From: JBBSUQ01 sp964389755
GTDB lineage: Bacteria; Bacteroidota; Bacteroidia; Flavobacteriales_D; Crocinitomicaceae
Reading direction: 5' to 3'
Length of the DNA stretch: 58,400 nt
Assembly (NCBI GenBank): GCA_964389755.1
Contig: CAYMEW010000027.1
Coordinates: 1 to 58,400, forward strand
In this document: piece after piece, positions 33,282-42,070 of the stretch
How positions within the stretch are numbered: the stretch's first letter is position 1
Layout of the letters: each line of letters starts with the position of its first letter
The notes under the pieces: generated by a model
Told to the model about the DNA's origin: nothing
Seen by the model: the letters and a program-made list of their open reading frames with translations, nothing else
Database searches by the model: none
Made by a program: the position numbers and the translations under genes

Positions 33282-33863
33282 ATGTTTAATGTGGAGAACA
33301 AAGATTTTCTTAAAGAGGTAATAGCAGGTTGCATCAGGCGTGAAAGACGCGCTCAGGAGCAATTGTTTAAACTTTTTTACGGAAAGATGATGGGAGTATG
33401 CCTGCGTTACATCAAAGACCAGGACAGTGCCCAGGAAGTGCTCCAGGAAGGTTTTATTAAGATCTTTGACAAGTTGGAAGCTTTTGACTACAAAGGCTCA
33501 TTCGAAGGATGGATGCGTCGGATCATGGCCAACACGGCAATTGATTCGATCCGGAAATCACGGCGGGACCCGTACCTCATGGAAGACGATACTTTTTTTC
33601 ATGCAGAGACGGAAAATGTAATGGAAGCCCGCGAAGAAGCAGAAAAACTCGAACTGAAAGCCGAAGTAGCCATGGAAGCCATCCAGGAGTTGTCGCCGGC
33701 CTACCGAACGGTGTTCAACCTCTTTGTACTCGAAGAATATTCGCACCGGGAAATTGCCGAAATGCTGAATATCTCCGAAGGAACTTCCAAATCCAACCTC
33801 GCGAAGGCAAAAGCCAACCTGAGCAAGATCATATCACAAAAACTAGTCAATATTAAAGAATGA
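33282..33863 (+). CDS. ECF-type RNA polymerase sigma factor
   Basis: The 193-residue protein has region 2 (QLFKLFYGKMMGVCLRYIKDQDSAQEVLQEGFIKIFDKLEAFDYKGSFEGWMRRIMANTAID in outline, about 27-88) and region 4 (IQELSPAYRTVFNLFVLEEYSHREIAEMLNISEGTSKSNLAKAK in outline, about 133-178), with an acidic linker between them. This is the sigma-70 ECF layout found in large numbers in Bacteroidota. The next gene overlaps by four bases (ATGA) and encodes a single-pass membrane protein that is a good candidate for its anti-sigma partner. Confidence 0.95.
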   Translation: MFNVENKDFLKEVIAGCIRRERRAQEQLFKLFYGKMMGVCLRYIKDQDSAQEVLQEGFIKIFDKLEAFDYKGSFEGWMRRIMANTAIDSIRKSRRDPYLMEDDTFFHAETENVMEAREEAEKLELKAEVAMEAIQELSPAYRTVFNLFVLEEYSHREIAEMLNISEGTSKSNLAKAKANLSKIISQKLVNIKE

Positions 33864-35224
33864 GCGATAAACTCGAACATACTTTCAAAAAGACTCTCGA
33901 AAATTTCGAGGTTCCCTACTCAGCGGAAGCCTGGACATCAATGAATGCCCGGCTCGACGCTACTGCCGGTAACTCTGTTCCGAACGGCGGTTCCGGATTT
34001 ATGTCGCCCCTCAAGTGGATCGCGGCAGGTCTGATCGTTGCCGGAGGAATAACAACTGCTGTCCTGCTGACTGATAAGCCTGAGAACAAAAGCGATGCAA
34101 AACAAACGGCATCCGAATTACCTCAGGATGTCAAAGTACCGGCTTCCACCGGAAATACGCAACAAAAAAGAACCCAAAACACGGCTGCTTCAGCATCGAA
34201 CGATACTGATCTTAATGCGGAAAATGTCGCGCCGGAAACCGGCCTTCCTAATGCAGAACGAACGAGCACTTCGTCTGGATCTGCACATATAACTTCGGAT
34301 AATTCCTCATCCACTCCATCCGGAAATCGACGCCCGACTAACGATCCCGGTAATGGTTCTTCTTCCGATTCGGGAACAACTTCCCATACTGTAACAACTA
34401 CCGGAGGGAAAAACTCCGGAAATTCAGGAACTCCGAATCATACAAACGAAACTGTTATTTCAGTACCGCAGTTGCCAACGGTCTGTCTCGGACAATCCTG
34501 GACCATTCAGAACCCGAATAAATCGGCGCTTGTTCTGCTCGCACCGAATGGTAAAACCTATACGATTCCGGCCGCTGCACGCAAAACGATCGAACCAGAA
34601 ACTGCGGGCGAATACCTGCTCGGCTATTTCAAAGGAAGTAACTTTATGGCTGAAACATCGGCAAACGTGGACGAAAGCAAGCAGATCGATTTCCTCGTTG
34701 ATGATGCCGATCCGTACGATAACGGTGTACCGACAATCTATTTCTCGGCAGGAAGCACCGCTGGACAATTAAGCTGGCATTTCGAAAACAGATCGCTTAA
34801 GCAGGCCGGAGCGAATGCGGAAGTTCACTATTTCAAAAAGGGAACATATACGGCTACACTCGAATCGAGAGATGAAAACGGCTGCCTGGCAAAAACAGAC
34901 CGAAAGATCACTGTTACGGAAGATTTTAACCTACTGGCTCCGGAAGGTTTTGATCCGAATAACCCGGATCCGCGAAATAATACGTTCATGCCGGTTTCGC
35001 TGCAGTTGCGTGACGCGCAATTCACTCTGACGATCTTCGACCCGAAAAACGGAGAAATCCTGTTCCAGACCAGCGATGCCAACCAGGGTTGGGACGGCAC
35101 GGATCGCAGAACCGGAAAAACCGTAGGTATGAATGAAGTTTTCTACTGGAAAGTCGTTCTCAAAAATCCAATGGAAGGTGAAAACCAGGTGTATTCCGGC
35201 AATTTAACGGTTCGACAGCGCTAA
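33860..35224 (+). CDS. Single-pass membrane protein, putative anti-sigma factor with T9SS type B CTD-like end
   Basis: The 454-residue protein has a cytoplasmic N terminus (about 1-48) with EVPYSAEAWTSMNARLD, like the short helical region that holds ECF sigma factors in Bacteroidota, one transmembrane helix (about 51-70), a Ser/Thr/Asn/Gly-rich low-complexity linker (about 75-200), two Ig/PKD-like parts (about 205-275 and 285-350) and a C-terminal part (about 353-454) with LTIFDPKNGEILF, GWDGTDRRTG and VYSGNLTV. That last part resembles the gliding-motility / CHU_C type B sorting domain of T9SS cargo. Anti-sigma and sensor roles are inferred from layout and from overlap with the sigma gene. 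Confidence 0.8.
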   Translation: MSDKLEHTFKKTLENFEVPYSAEAWTSMNARLDATAGNSVPNGGSGFMSPLKWIAAGLIVAGGITTAVLLTDKPENKSDAKQTASELPQDVKVPASTGNTQQKRTQNTAASASNDTDLNAENVAPETGLPNAERTSTSSGSAHITSDNSSSTPSGNRRPTNDPGNGSSSDSGTTSHTVTTTGGKNSGNSGTPNHTNETVISVPQLPTVCLGQSWTIQNPNKSALVLLAPNGKTYTIPAAARKTIEPETAGEYLLGYFKGSNFMAETSANVDESKQIDFLVDDADPYDNGVPTIYFSAGSTAGQLSWHFENRSLKQAGANAEVHYFKKGTYTATLESRDENGCLAKTDRKITVTEDFNLLAPEGFDPNNPDPRNNTFMPVSLQLRDAQFTLTIFDPKNGEILFQTSDANQGWDGTDRRTGKTVGMNEVFYWKVVLKNPMEGENQVYSGNLTVRQR

Positions 35225-35225
35225 T

Positions 35226-36170
35226 TCAAAACGCGATACCCGGGTGCTCTTTACGGAATCGTGCTTCTTTCGCGGCTAAATTATTTTGAAAACGGATTTC
35301 CTCCAGGCTTCCGGGATAGAGTGAAACATGTGCACGCATCGCGCGGATTTCCTCTATAGAACGCAAAATCTCCCGTGTTTCATCGGAAAGCCACGTATTG
35401 CAAAAACGCTCGAAAATGTACTGCCCGGCTTCTTTGGAAGGATGCAGCAGATCGTCGGCGTAAAAACGATAATCCCGCAACTCATCCAGTAAAATCTCGT
35501 AGGCCGGGAAATAATGTGCTCTCTCGAAAAGCTCACAAAGCCGGTGTGCCAATTCGATGAGCCTCGCTTTGCTCCGACTGTTTTCAACTGTTCCGTCCTT
35601 CACATGCCGCACCGGACTAACCGTAAAGATCAACCGAATATCCGGGTTCAGTTGTTGTACGGCAGTTATACATTTTTGCCAGGTTTCAAACATCTTCTCC
35701 GTTTCAGAAAGTTCTTTGCCGAATAAATTTTGCGGTTCTTTATGGCAGTTGGCAACCAGGCGATCGCTTTCCAGATGCCTGTATACAAAACTACTTCCGA
35801 ACGTTACGAATAAAGCGCCGGCTGTTTTCAAAGTTTTCCGCAGTTCACTGCGCTTTTCAGCAAGTAATTCCCGCAGTTCAGTCTCCGAATGAGCAAAAAC
35901 GGTGCGGTTGGCGTCATACGAAAAAAAGAGGTCATTTTGCGAAAGAATATGCTCCCTGTTAAACGATTCATCGAGCGAACCTTCAATAAGTGAAGCGATT
36001 GAAAGCGGATGAAAAAGTGTTCCGAAAGGATTGAGGCAGGTTTCGAATCCGAGTTCGCCGAGTCTTCCTCCGATCTCTGTGGAAAAACAACTTCCGAGCA
36101 ATACGATCCTGTCGGAGTATGTCAGGGGATCAGAAACTTTCTCAATCGGGAATGACAGGTTCCATTTCAT
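35226..36170 (-). CDS. GSCFA domain protein
   Basis: The 314-residue protein has the namesake motif GSCFS at about residues 26-30 (LLGSCFSTEIGGRL), then NPFGTLFHPLSIAS, FVTFGSSFVYRH and a late DDLLHPSKEAGQYIFERF. GSCFA proteins are SGNH-hydrolase-like and are expected to cleave or transfer acyl groups on carbohydrates; the substrate is unknown. The gene overlaps recN by four bases and is the last gene of a long minus-strand run. Its stop codon is one base from the convergent stop of the anti-sigma-like gene. Confidence 0.9.
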   Translation of the reverse strand: MKWNLSFPIEKVSDPLTYSDRIVLLGSCFSTEIGGRLGELGFETCLNPFGTLFHPLSIASLIEGSLDESFNREHILSQNDLFFSYDANRTVFAHSETELRELLAEKRSELRKTLKTAGALFVTFGSSFVYRHLESDRLVANCHKEPQNLFGKELSETEKMFETWQKCITAVQQLNPDIRLIFTVSPVRHVKDGTVENSRSKARLIELAHRLCELFERAHYFPAYEILLDELRDYRFYADDLLHPSKEAGQYIFERFCNTWLSDETREILRSIEEIRAMRAHVSLYPGSLEEIRFQNNLAAKEARFRKEHPGIAF

Positions 36171-37825
36171 GGAATCATCAGTGCTTTGGCATGCTGCAGT
36201 GCTGTTTCATTCACCTGCTCACCACTCATCAAACGGGCTATTTCGTGAATGCGTTGCTCGACAGACAGATCATTAACATCACTAACCGAATGCCCCGAGC
36301 GCACTTCTTTTGACACCTTTTTATGATGTGCCGCACGGGCCGCTACCTGTGGAAGGTGCGTAATTGCGATCAACTGCATGTGCTGCCCCATTTCAGAAAG
36401 GACCTGCCCGATCTTCTGTGCAACATCGCCGGAAACGCCGGTATCGATCTCATCGAAGATCATAACCGGAAGTGATTTTCGTTCGGAAATAAAGCGTTGA
36501 ATAACAAGCATTAAACGAGAAAGCTCTCCCCCACTTGCAGCTTTGTGAACGGCAGTGAGCGGCATTCCCTTATTGGGTGTAAAACGCAATTCGATATCAT
36601 CTGCGCCGTTTTCACCGAAAGAATCACGGGGCGAGATCGCAAATTCGAGTTTTGTTTCGGGCATCTTAAGTTCCACGAGCCGTTGTACAATTGCTTCGCA
36701 TACCTTTGGCGCTGCCTTTTTCCGCTCCGATCGCAGTTTTTCCGAAGCCTGGTGAAGTTCAGTCTCAAGTTTCGTTGCCTCCTGTTCCAATTCGTGCAGA
36801 TTAGATTCGAGTTCCTGCAGGTTCGAATGACCGGATTCAAGTTCTTCCTGGAGATGGACAAGTTCTTCCTGCTCCGAAAGCTGGTGCTTGCGAAGTACGT
36901 GATTATAGCGATCCAGTTTTGCCGTTAAGGCGCTCATTTTTTCGGGATCCATCTCGAGTGTTTCGAGTTTTTCCCCGGCCTCGCCTGCAATATCTTCGAG
37001 TTCGATCTTTACGGAACGCAAGCGTGTTTCTAATTCTGCAATTGCCGGATCCGAACCGGAGAGACGGGAAAGTGGCGCAAGCAAGTGATCGATGCGCGTG
37101 CGTATCCCGTACTCATCGGCATCCACAGAATCACTGATAGCGGCATACGCTTGTTTCAGGTCATCCGAATGTTCAAAGCGATTGAGGTCCGCTTCCATCC
37201 CGGCATAATCCTCCGTCTTCAAATGAAGTTCCTGTAATTCCTGTAACTGGAAATCGTTATAGTCGGCCTGTTTGATCCTTTCCTGGTAAACCTCCCGGAC
37301 TTCAGAAAGTTTTCGCTGAGTTGCGCGAAAGACCCGGTACCTGGTGCGGTACTGCTCCAGCACGTCCTGATTACCGGCGAGATCATCGAGTAATTTTTGT
37401 TGAAAAGCCGGATCTTTTAGCTGGATCGTGTGGTGCTGCGAATGGATTTCCACCAAAGATGTCGCGATGGTCTTCATAACTGCCAACGACACCGGCGTAT
37501 CATTCACAAAGGCACGTGAACGACCGGAACGCGTGATCTCCCGACGCAGTATCACTTCTTCGGAAACATCGAGCTCCTGCTCTGACAGTAAGCGTTTCAG
37601 GTTGTCTGAAACGGGTGCAAATTCAGCCTCCACGACTGTTTTTTCGTCGTACGGCCCGATGGATGAAAAGTCGGCACGTTCCCCGGAGATCATATTCAGT
37701 GCCTGTAATAAAATCGATTTTCCGGATCCTGTTTCCCCGGTTATTGCGGTGAAAGACGGACGGAAAGACAGCACAGTATCCGCAACGAGTACGAAATTCC
37801 GGATGTGAAGCGATTTGAGCATCAA
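36167..37825 (-). CDS. recN: DNA repair protein RecN
   Basis: RecN is an SMC-like ATPase acting in double-strand break repair. The 552-residue protein has Walker A GETGSGKS near the N terminus (about 31-38), two coiled-coil arms (about 150-220 and 290-370) around a central region, the signature ASGGELSRLMLVIQ, and Walker B VMIFDEIDTGVSG near the C terminus. It overlaps the DUF4835 gene and the GSCFA gene by four bases each, a coaBC-DUF4835-recN order common in Flavobacteriia. Confidence 0.96.
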   Translation of the reverse strand: MMLKSLHIRNFVLVADTVLSFRPSFTAITGETGSGKSILLQALNMISGERADFSSIGPYDEKTVVEAEFAPVSDNLKRLLSEQELDVSEEVILRREITRSGRSRAFVNDTPVSLAVMKTIATSLVEIHSQHHTIQLKDPAFQQKLLDDLAGNQDVLEQYRTRYRVFRATQRKLSEVREVYQERIKQADYNDFQLQELQELHLKTEDYAGMEADLNRFEHSDDLKQAYAAISDSVDADEYGIRTRIDHLLAPLSRLSGSDPAIAELETRLRSVKIELEDIAGEAGEKLETLEMDPEKMSALTAKLDRYNHVLRKHQLSEQEELVHLQEELESGHSNLQELESNLHELEQEATKLETELHQASEKLRSERKKAAPKVCEAIVQRLVELKMPETKLEFAISPRDSFGENGADDIELRFTPNKGMPLTAVHKAASGGELSRLMLVIQRFISERKSLPVMIFDEIDTGVSGDVAQKIGQVLSEMGQHMQLIAITHLPQVAARAAHHKKVSKEVRSGHSVSDVNDLSVEQRIHEIARLMSGEQVNETALQHAKALMIP

Positions 37826-38721
37826 CTTAGAATTTGTTCGTATTTCGAGGAATTGGCAGGATCGAGCCGTTTCAGCAGGTTCACGATCTGCGTTTTTTCC
37901 TGCTGCTCGGCATTTGCATACAGGTTCTTGAGTTCATTGGTCTTTGCCTGCAGGAAATTAAGCAGATTCAGAGAGCCAGGCCGCGTGGCCACCACCTTCA
38001 CAAGTTTGTTCAGGGCATCGTACACTTCCTTGCGTGCAGCCGTTTCATTATCATATAACTGATCCAGTCCTTTGCGATGATACAGGTAATTACATTCACG
38101 CAGTGGTTCGAAAAGCTGGTGAAGTACATTGTCAACAAGCCAGTAGCGATTGCGCTTTCCCTGTTCGTTTGATTTCCATCCGGGTCCCCCGCCACTTTGT
38201 GCAAGAGAAACGATTTGTTGCGCCTCGTTGAAATACGCTGTTCCTCCTTTCATGGAAAAACTATCGTAGTCCATGCCAATGATGAAGTAAGCATAAAACG
38301 CCAAAATGGAAGTCAGGTCATTGCGAAACTGGTTGGGAGCATAAACGAGCAGCGAATTCCGGGAAAAGGTAAACTGCACGTCGTCATCCTGGAAATTGAA
38401 GATCGTCGTATTGTACGAAGAGTTAAACACCGGGCGGGTGGACTGCACCTGGATCGAGCCCGCAAATGTATTGGGGGCGGGAATGCTGTTGATCTGGAAC
38501 TGGATCTGGCAGTTAATGCGTTCTTCTACTTCAAAAGCATCGCGCGTCCATTTCGTGTTATTCATCATGTCGTAGATCGTTTGCTCGAGTACGTCGAAAA
38601 TGTCCGACTCCACGGAAGTGACCTCCAGTTTGGCATCGGTGATAATACTGACTTGACAATTTAGTTCCTGAGCCCGCGAAACGGTAGCTGTAAAAAGGAA
38701 AAACAGGATTATATATTTCAT
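37822..38721 (-). CDS. DUF4835 family exported protein (PorD-like)
   Basis: The 299-residue protein has a signal peptide (ending SRAQ) and matches DUF4835: ELNCQVSIITDAKLEVTSVESDIFDVLEQTI, DDDVQFTFSRNSLLVYAPNQFRNDLTSILAFYAYFIIGMDYDSFS and a C-terminal helical LDQLYDNETAARKEVYDALNKL region. The family has been linked with the type IX secretion component PorD; I am not sure this link applies to every member. It lies between coaBC and recN with four-base overlaps on both sides, the usual Bacteroidota arrangement. Confidence 0.88.
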   Translation of the reverse strand: MKYIILFFLFTATVSRAQELNCQVSIITDAKLEVTSVESDIFDVLEQTIYDMMNNTKWTRDAFEVEERINCQIQFQINSIPAPNTFAGSIQVQSTRPVFNSSYNTTIFNFQDDDVQFTFSRNSLLVYAPNQFRNDLTSILAFYAYFIIGMDYDSFSMKGGTAYFNEAQQIVSLAQSGGGPGWKSNEQGKRNRYWLVDNVLHQLFEPLRECNYLYHRKGLDQLYDNETAARKEVYDALNKLVKVVATRPGSLNLLNFLQAKTNELKNLYANAEQQEKTQIVNLLKRLDPANSSKYEQILS

Positions 38722-39911
38722 GTAATTGAATTCAACGAATTAACGATATCGTGCGCCACAGCGTCCTTGGACTTTAACTCAAAACTAACCAAATTATTGC
38801 GCTTATCCAAGAGTGAAATTTTGTTCGTGGCATGTCCGAAACCGGCACCTTCATCCTCGAGCGTATTGATCACGATCAGGTCCAGGTTTTTGGCATTGAG
38901 TTTTTGCTTTGCGTGCGCAACGGCATCATTTGTTTCGAGCGCAAAACCAACCAGTTTTTGGTCTGCCCGTTTGTTTTCACCGGCCCAACGTAAAATATCG
39001 GGGTTCTTCCGAAGGGAAAGTGTGAGCGTGTCACTGTTCTTTTTGATCTTTTGGGCAGCCGGATTTTCGACGGTATAATCGGAAACGGCAGCCGCAAAAA
39101 TGCCCGCATTACAATCTGCCCAATGCACATTTACGGCATCAAACATTTCAAGTGCTGTTTCCACCGGAACAGAGATCAGGCGTTCGTGGGTAAGCGTTTC
39201 ACTAACCGGACCGCTGACGAGGATCACCTCTGCCCCGCGCGAAAGCAGTTCACGTGCTAAGGCATATCCCATTTTTCCGCTGGAATGGTTACTGATAAAG
39301 CGTACCGGATCGATCCTTTCGCGCGTTGGACCTGCGGTTACGAGCACTTTTTTGCCCCGGAAATCCTGTTCGGGATCGATAATCTCACGAATGTGTTCAA
39401 AGATCGTTTCGGGCTCTGCCATGCGTCCCGTGCCTGAAAGTCCGCTCGCAAGCTCACCGTCTTCCGCCGGAATAATTTTAACGCCGTATGCTTCCAGTTT
39501 CTCCAGATTGGCGTGCGTGGTGGGATGGCGATACATATCCAGGTCCATCGCCGGCGCTACGACCACCGGGCATTTGGCAGAGAGCCAGGCAGCGAGTACA
39601 AAGTTATCGCAGGCCCCGTTCGCCATTTTTGAGAGTGTATTTGCCGTAAGCGGCGCGATGACCATCAGGTCGGCCCAAAGTGCTGTTTCAACGTGATTAT
39701 TCCATTCGCCGGTTTCCTTTTTCCAGAAATCGATTGCGACGGGATTGCCTGAGAGCGTCGAAACAACCAGGGGGCTTATAAAATCAGAAGAGGCAGGAGT
39801 CATCATACATCTGACTTCTGCCCCGTTTTTTTTCAACATGCGTATCAGGAACGCGATTTTATACGCTGCAATTCCTCCTGTGATACCGAGAAGGATGCGT
39901 TTTCCCTGCAT
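38718..39911 (-). CDS. coaBC: Bifunctional phosphopantothenoylcysteine decarboxylase / phosphopantothenate-cysteine ligase
   Basis: CoaBC couples phosphopantothenate to cysteine and decarboxylates the product, two steps of coenzyme A synthesis. The 397-residue protein has the flavin-binding CoaC half first (GITGGIAAYKIAFLIRML, conserved His/Asn in NNHVE and APAMDLDMYRHP, then ANGACDN) and the CoaB half after about residue 190 (VTAGPTRERIDPVRFISNHSSG, AAVSDY, KKNSDTLTLSLRKNPDIL). It starts five bases after rpoZ. Confidence 0.96.
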   Translation of the reverse strand: MQGKRILLGITGGIAAYKIAFLIRMLKKNGAEVRCMMTPASSDFISPLVVSTLSGNPVAIDFWKKETGEWNNHVETALWADLMVIAPLTANTLSKMANGACDNFVLAAWLSAKCPVVVAPAMDLDMYRHPTTHANLEKLEAYGVKIIPAEDGELASGLSGTGRMAEPETIFEHIREIIDPEQDFRGKKVLVTAGPTRERIDPVRFISNHSSGKMGYALARELLSRGAEVILVSGPVSETLTHERLISVPVETALEMFDAVNVHWADCNAGIFAAAVSDYTVENPAAQKIKKNSDTLTLSLRKNPDILRWAGENKRADQKLVGFALETNDAVAHAKQKLNAKNLDLIVINTLEDEGAGFGHATNKISLLDKRNNLVSFELKSKDAVAHDIVNSLNSIT

Positions 39912-39916
39912 ATAAT

Positions 39917-40237
39917 TTATTTTTCTTCCGGTTTTCGGATATAGATTTCGTCGTCAACCAGTTCTTCGATTGCCATAGCAACAGGTTTCGGCAGTTTTTC
40001 GTAGAACTTGGAGATCTCGATCTGTTCACGGTTTTCAAAGATCTCTTCGAGGTTATCGGTCGAAGAAGCGAACTCCTGCAGTTTTTGCGTCAGTTCTTCT
40101 TTGAGTTCCGTACTGATCTGGTTGCTGCGTTTGGCAAGAATCACGATCGTTTCGTAGATATTACCCGTCGATTTTTCGAGATCAATGGTGTCACGTGTAA
40201 TTGTCGAGCGCTCAGCCGTACTGTTTTTAAAACTCAT
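39917..40237 (-). CDS. rpoZ: DNA-directed RNA polymerase omega subunit
   Basis: A 106-residue protein of the Bacteroidota omega type: TITRDTIDLEKSTGNIYETIVILAKRSNQIS followed by a helical middle, then PKPVAMAIEELVDDEIYIRKPE. Omega aids assembly and stability of RNA polymerase. Its position between bamD and coaBC is the standard order in Flavobacteriia and supports the call. Spacing is 2 bases to bamD and 5 to coaBC. Confidence 0.92.
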   Translation of the reverse strand: MSFKNSTAERSTITRDTIDLEKSTGNIYETIVILAKRSNQISTELKEELTQKLQEFASSTDNLEEIFENREQIEISKFYEKLPKPVAMAIEELVDDEIYIRKPEEK

Positions 40238-40239
40238 GC

Positions 40240-41052
40240 TTAATTGTTTTCAGCTATTATTATTTTTTGAAGTTCCGTTTCGAGGGCATCAGACATCGAA
40301 TTCAACTCTCGCTTGTAGGAAGTTTCCGGAAATTCGCTTACAAAATTACGATATCTTTCGATAGCTTGCTCAATTCTTTCTCTTTTTTTGGACGTAATAC
40401 TGTTCAAAGCGAGGTAATAGGAATTTTTTACAAGGATGTAATATACTTCTTCAGTATACTGCGAGCCCGGATGATCTGCCAGGAACGTTTCCGCCGAAGT
40501 CGCCGCTGCCCGGTAATTTTCGGTTTTGGAATACAGTCTTACAGCCTGGTACTGCTTCTTTTCAAGTTTGAAACGCAGGTCATCCATGATCGCATTACAC
40601 GAATCGATCAGGGGAGATGAAGGGTACCTATCGATGAACTGTTGCAGTTCGTTGATCGCGACTTCCGTGTCATTTTGATCGAGTGAATAAGCAGGTGAAT
40701 TGTTCACCGAACACATGGCCGACAAGAAGAGCGCTTCTTCCGCCTTATCACTGTAAGGGAAACGCTGCGAATAGCTTCCGAGGTAATAACCTGCCATGTA
40801 ATAATCTTCGATGAAATAAAAGGCCTTCCCCATCCGGAAATAAGCGACTTCGCCCTGGGCGGTTTTCGGAAAGCGCTGGTACACCTGTTCGTAAAGGGAG
40901 ATACTACGGTCGTACTGACCACCGTCGTAAAGTTCGTTCGCCAGGTTAAATTTCTCTTCGTAATCGTCTGATTTCAGCACCCTGTTGTAGGTGGAGCAGG
41001 CGAAAAGTAAAAAACCAAGCAGCACTAAAGCCGATAAGGATAATTTCTTCAT
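40240..41052 (-). CDS. bamD: Outer-membrane protein assembly lipoprotein BamD
   Basis: BamD is the TPR lipoprotein of the Bam complex that inserts barrels into the outer membrane. From the ATG at 41050-41052 the 270-residue protein has a lipobox (LLFACSTYN) and five or so TPR-like helix pairs (ANELYDGGQYDRSISLYEQVYQRFP, VAYFRMGKAFYFIEDYYMAGYYLGSYSQRFPYSDKAEEALFL in outline). YNRVLKSDDYEEKF after the lipobox is typical of Bacteroidota BamD. It precedes rpoZ and coaBC. Confidence 0.94.
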   Translation of the reverse strand: MKKLSLSALVLLGFLLFACSTYNRVLKSDDYEEKFNLANELYDGGQYDRSISLYEQVYQRFPKTAQGEVAYFRMGKAFYFIEDYYMAGYYLGSYSQRFPYSDKAEEALFLSAMCSVNNSPAYSLDQNDTEVAINELQQFIDRYPSSPLIDSCNAIMDDLRFKLEKKQYQAVRLYSKTENYRAAATSAETFLADHPGSQYTEEVYYILVKNSYYLALNSITSKKRERIEQAIERYRNFVSEFPETSYKRELNSMSDALETELQKIIIAENN

Positions 41053-41112
41053 GTCCGGCAAAATTAACGAATCATCCTCAGAAATAGTGTACTGAAGATC
41101 AATTTTTGCCTG

Positions 41113-42012
41113 TTACACGAACTGTTGTTCTGCGCGAATACGCATCAGACTCATTAATCGATTGACGCGTGCCCGTTCCTGCTCGAGGTAATTGTCGGTA
41201 TCATCCAGCAGGTTCAACATATTTTCCGGCGTTGCATCATCCATATTTTCAACGGATTGCACAAGCTCAGGCTGAAACCGGAAGTAGATCAGCCGGTCAT
41301 CCGTACGTGCAGTGCGATCCAGCTCCTCGTGGATCTTCTGGACTTCCATTTCATTGTAATCCTGTTGCGCCATGCTCTGGTATCCCGTTCCGAGCGAAAT
41401 AAGTATGATCGGATCGGTCGGATAAAACACACGCGCGTATTCGTAGGCGAGCATGGATGGATTTTTGGTAGAAAGCATTCCGTCAGCTAAAAGACTACTT
41501 TCGAGTTTCAGCGGCGGGAATATTCCGGGGTAAGCCGAACAGGCGTTCATCATTTTAGCTAATGAAAGTGAGCGAAAACGGTCGATCGTATCGGTAAAAA
41601 TAAATTGTTGCTCCGAGTTCAGGTCGTAAGAAACGAACAGGAAATGCTTTCGGATCTGTTCTAGGGTGATCCGCCCGAAAAAGTGCTCCAGCACGAAACT
41701 AAGCGGATAAAAACTGTTCTGCGGATCGATCCCGTTGTTACGCGTAAAGATCTGATGACCGCGATGCAGGTAAAGATTTAACATGGATTTGGGGTCATGC
41801 AAGGCTTTATCCTTCTCATCTTTCAGCATCAATGCCCCACTAATTATCGAACTGGTACTTGTACCGGAAAATACGTCGACCCAAGCGGGTATATCGAGAT
41901 CTGCTTCAATTGATTTGATCGCGTCCTGCAAAAAACTCAGTATTCTCAGAGGTACAATACCACGCGCTCCTCCACCGTCAATGGATAGAACAACCCTGTA
42001 TTTGCACACCAT
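41113..42012 (-). CDS. Patatin-like phospholipase
   Basis: The 299-residue protein has the patatin fold: oxyanion loop SIDGGGARGIVPL (about 9-21), nucleophile elbow FSGTSTSSI with catalytic Ser near 51, and the Asp of the dyad in LLADGML (about 178). The elbow reads GTSTS, not the usual GxSxG. No signal peptide is seen, so it is probably cytosolic or membrane-associated. Patatins hydrolyse acyl esters of lipids. It lies between the M23 peptidase gene and bamD. Confidence 0.9.
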   Translation of the reverse strand: MVCKYRVVLSIDGGGARGIVPLRILSFLQDAIKSIEADLDIPAWVDVFSGTSTSSIISGALMLKDEKDKALHDPKSMLNLYLHRGHQIFTRNNGIDPQNSFYPLSFVLEHFFGRITLEQIRKHFLFVSYDLNSEQQFIFTDTIDRFRSLSLAKMMNACSAYPGIFPPLKLESSLLADGMLSTKNPSMLAYEYARVFYPTDPIILISLGTGYQSMAQQDYNEMEVQKIHEELDRTARTDDRLIYFRFQPELVQSVENMDDATPENMLNLLDDTDNYLEQERARVNRLMSLMRIRAEQQFV

Positions 42013-42070
42013 AATAGAGCAAATTACAAAATTCGTTCTAAAAAAACAAGTTTACTTTGTTAAAAAGCGC

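Noticed and set aside
36020..36060. TTTCGAATCC as part of a tRNA gene
   Set aside because: It is inside the GSCFA coding frame and has no matching tRNA arms.
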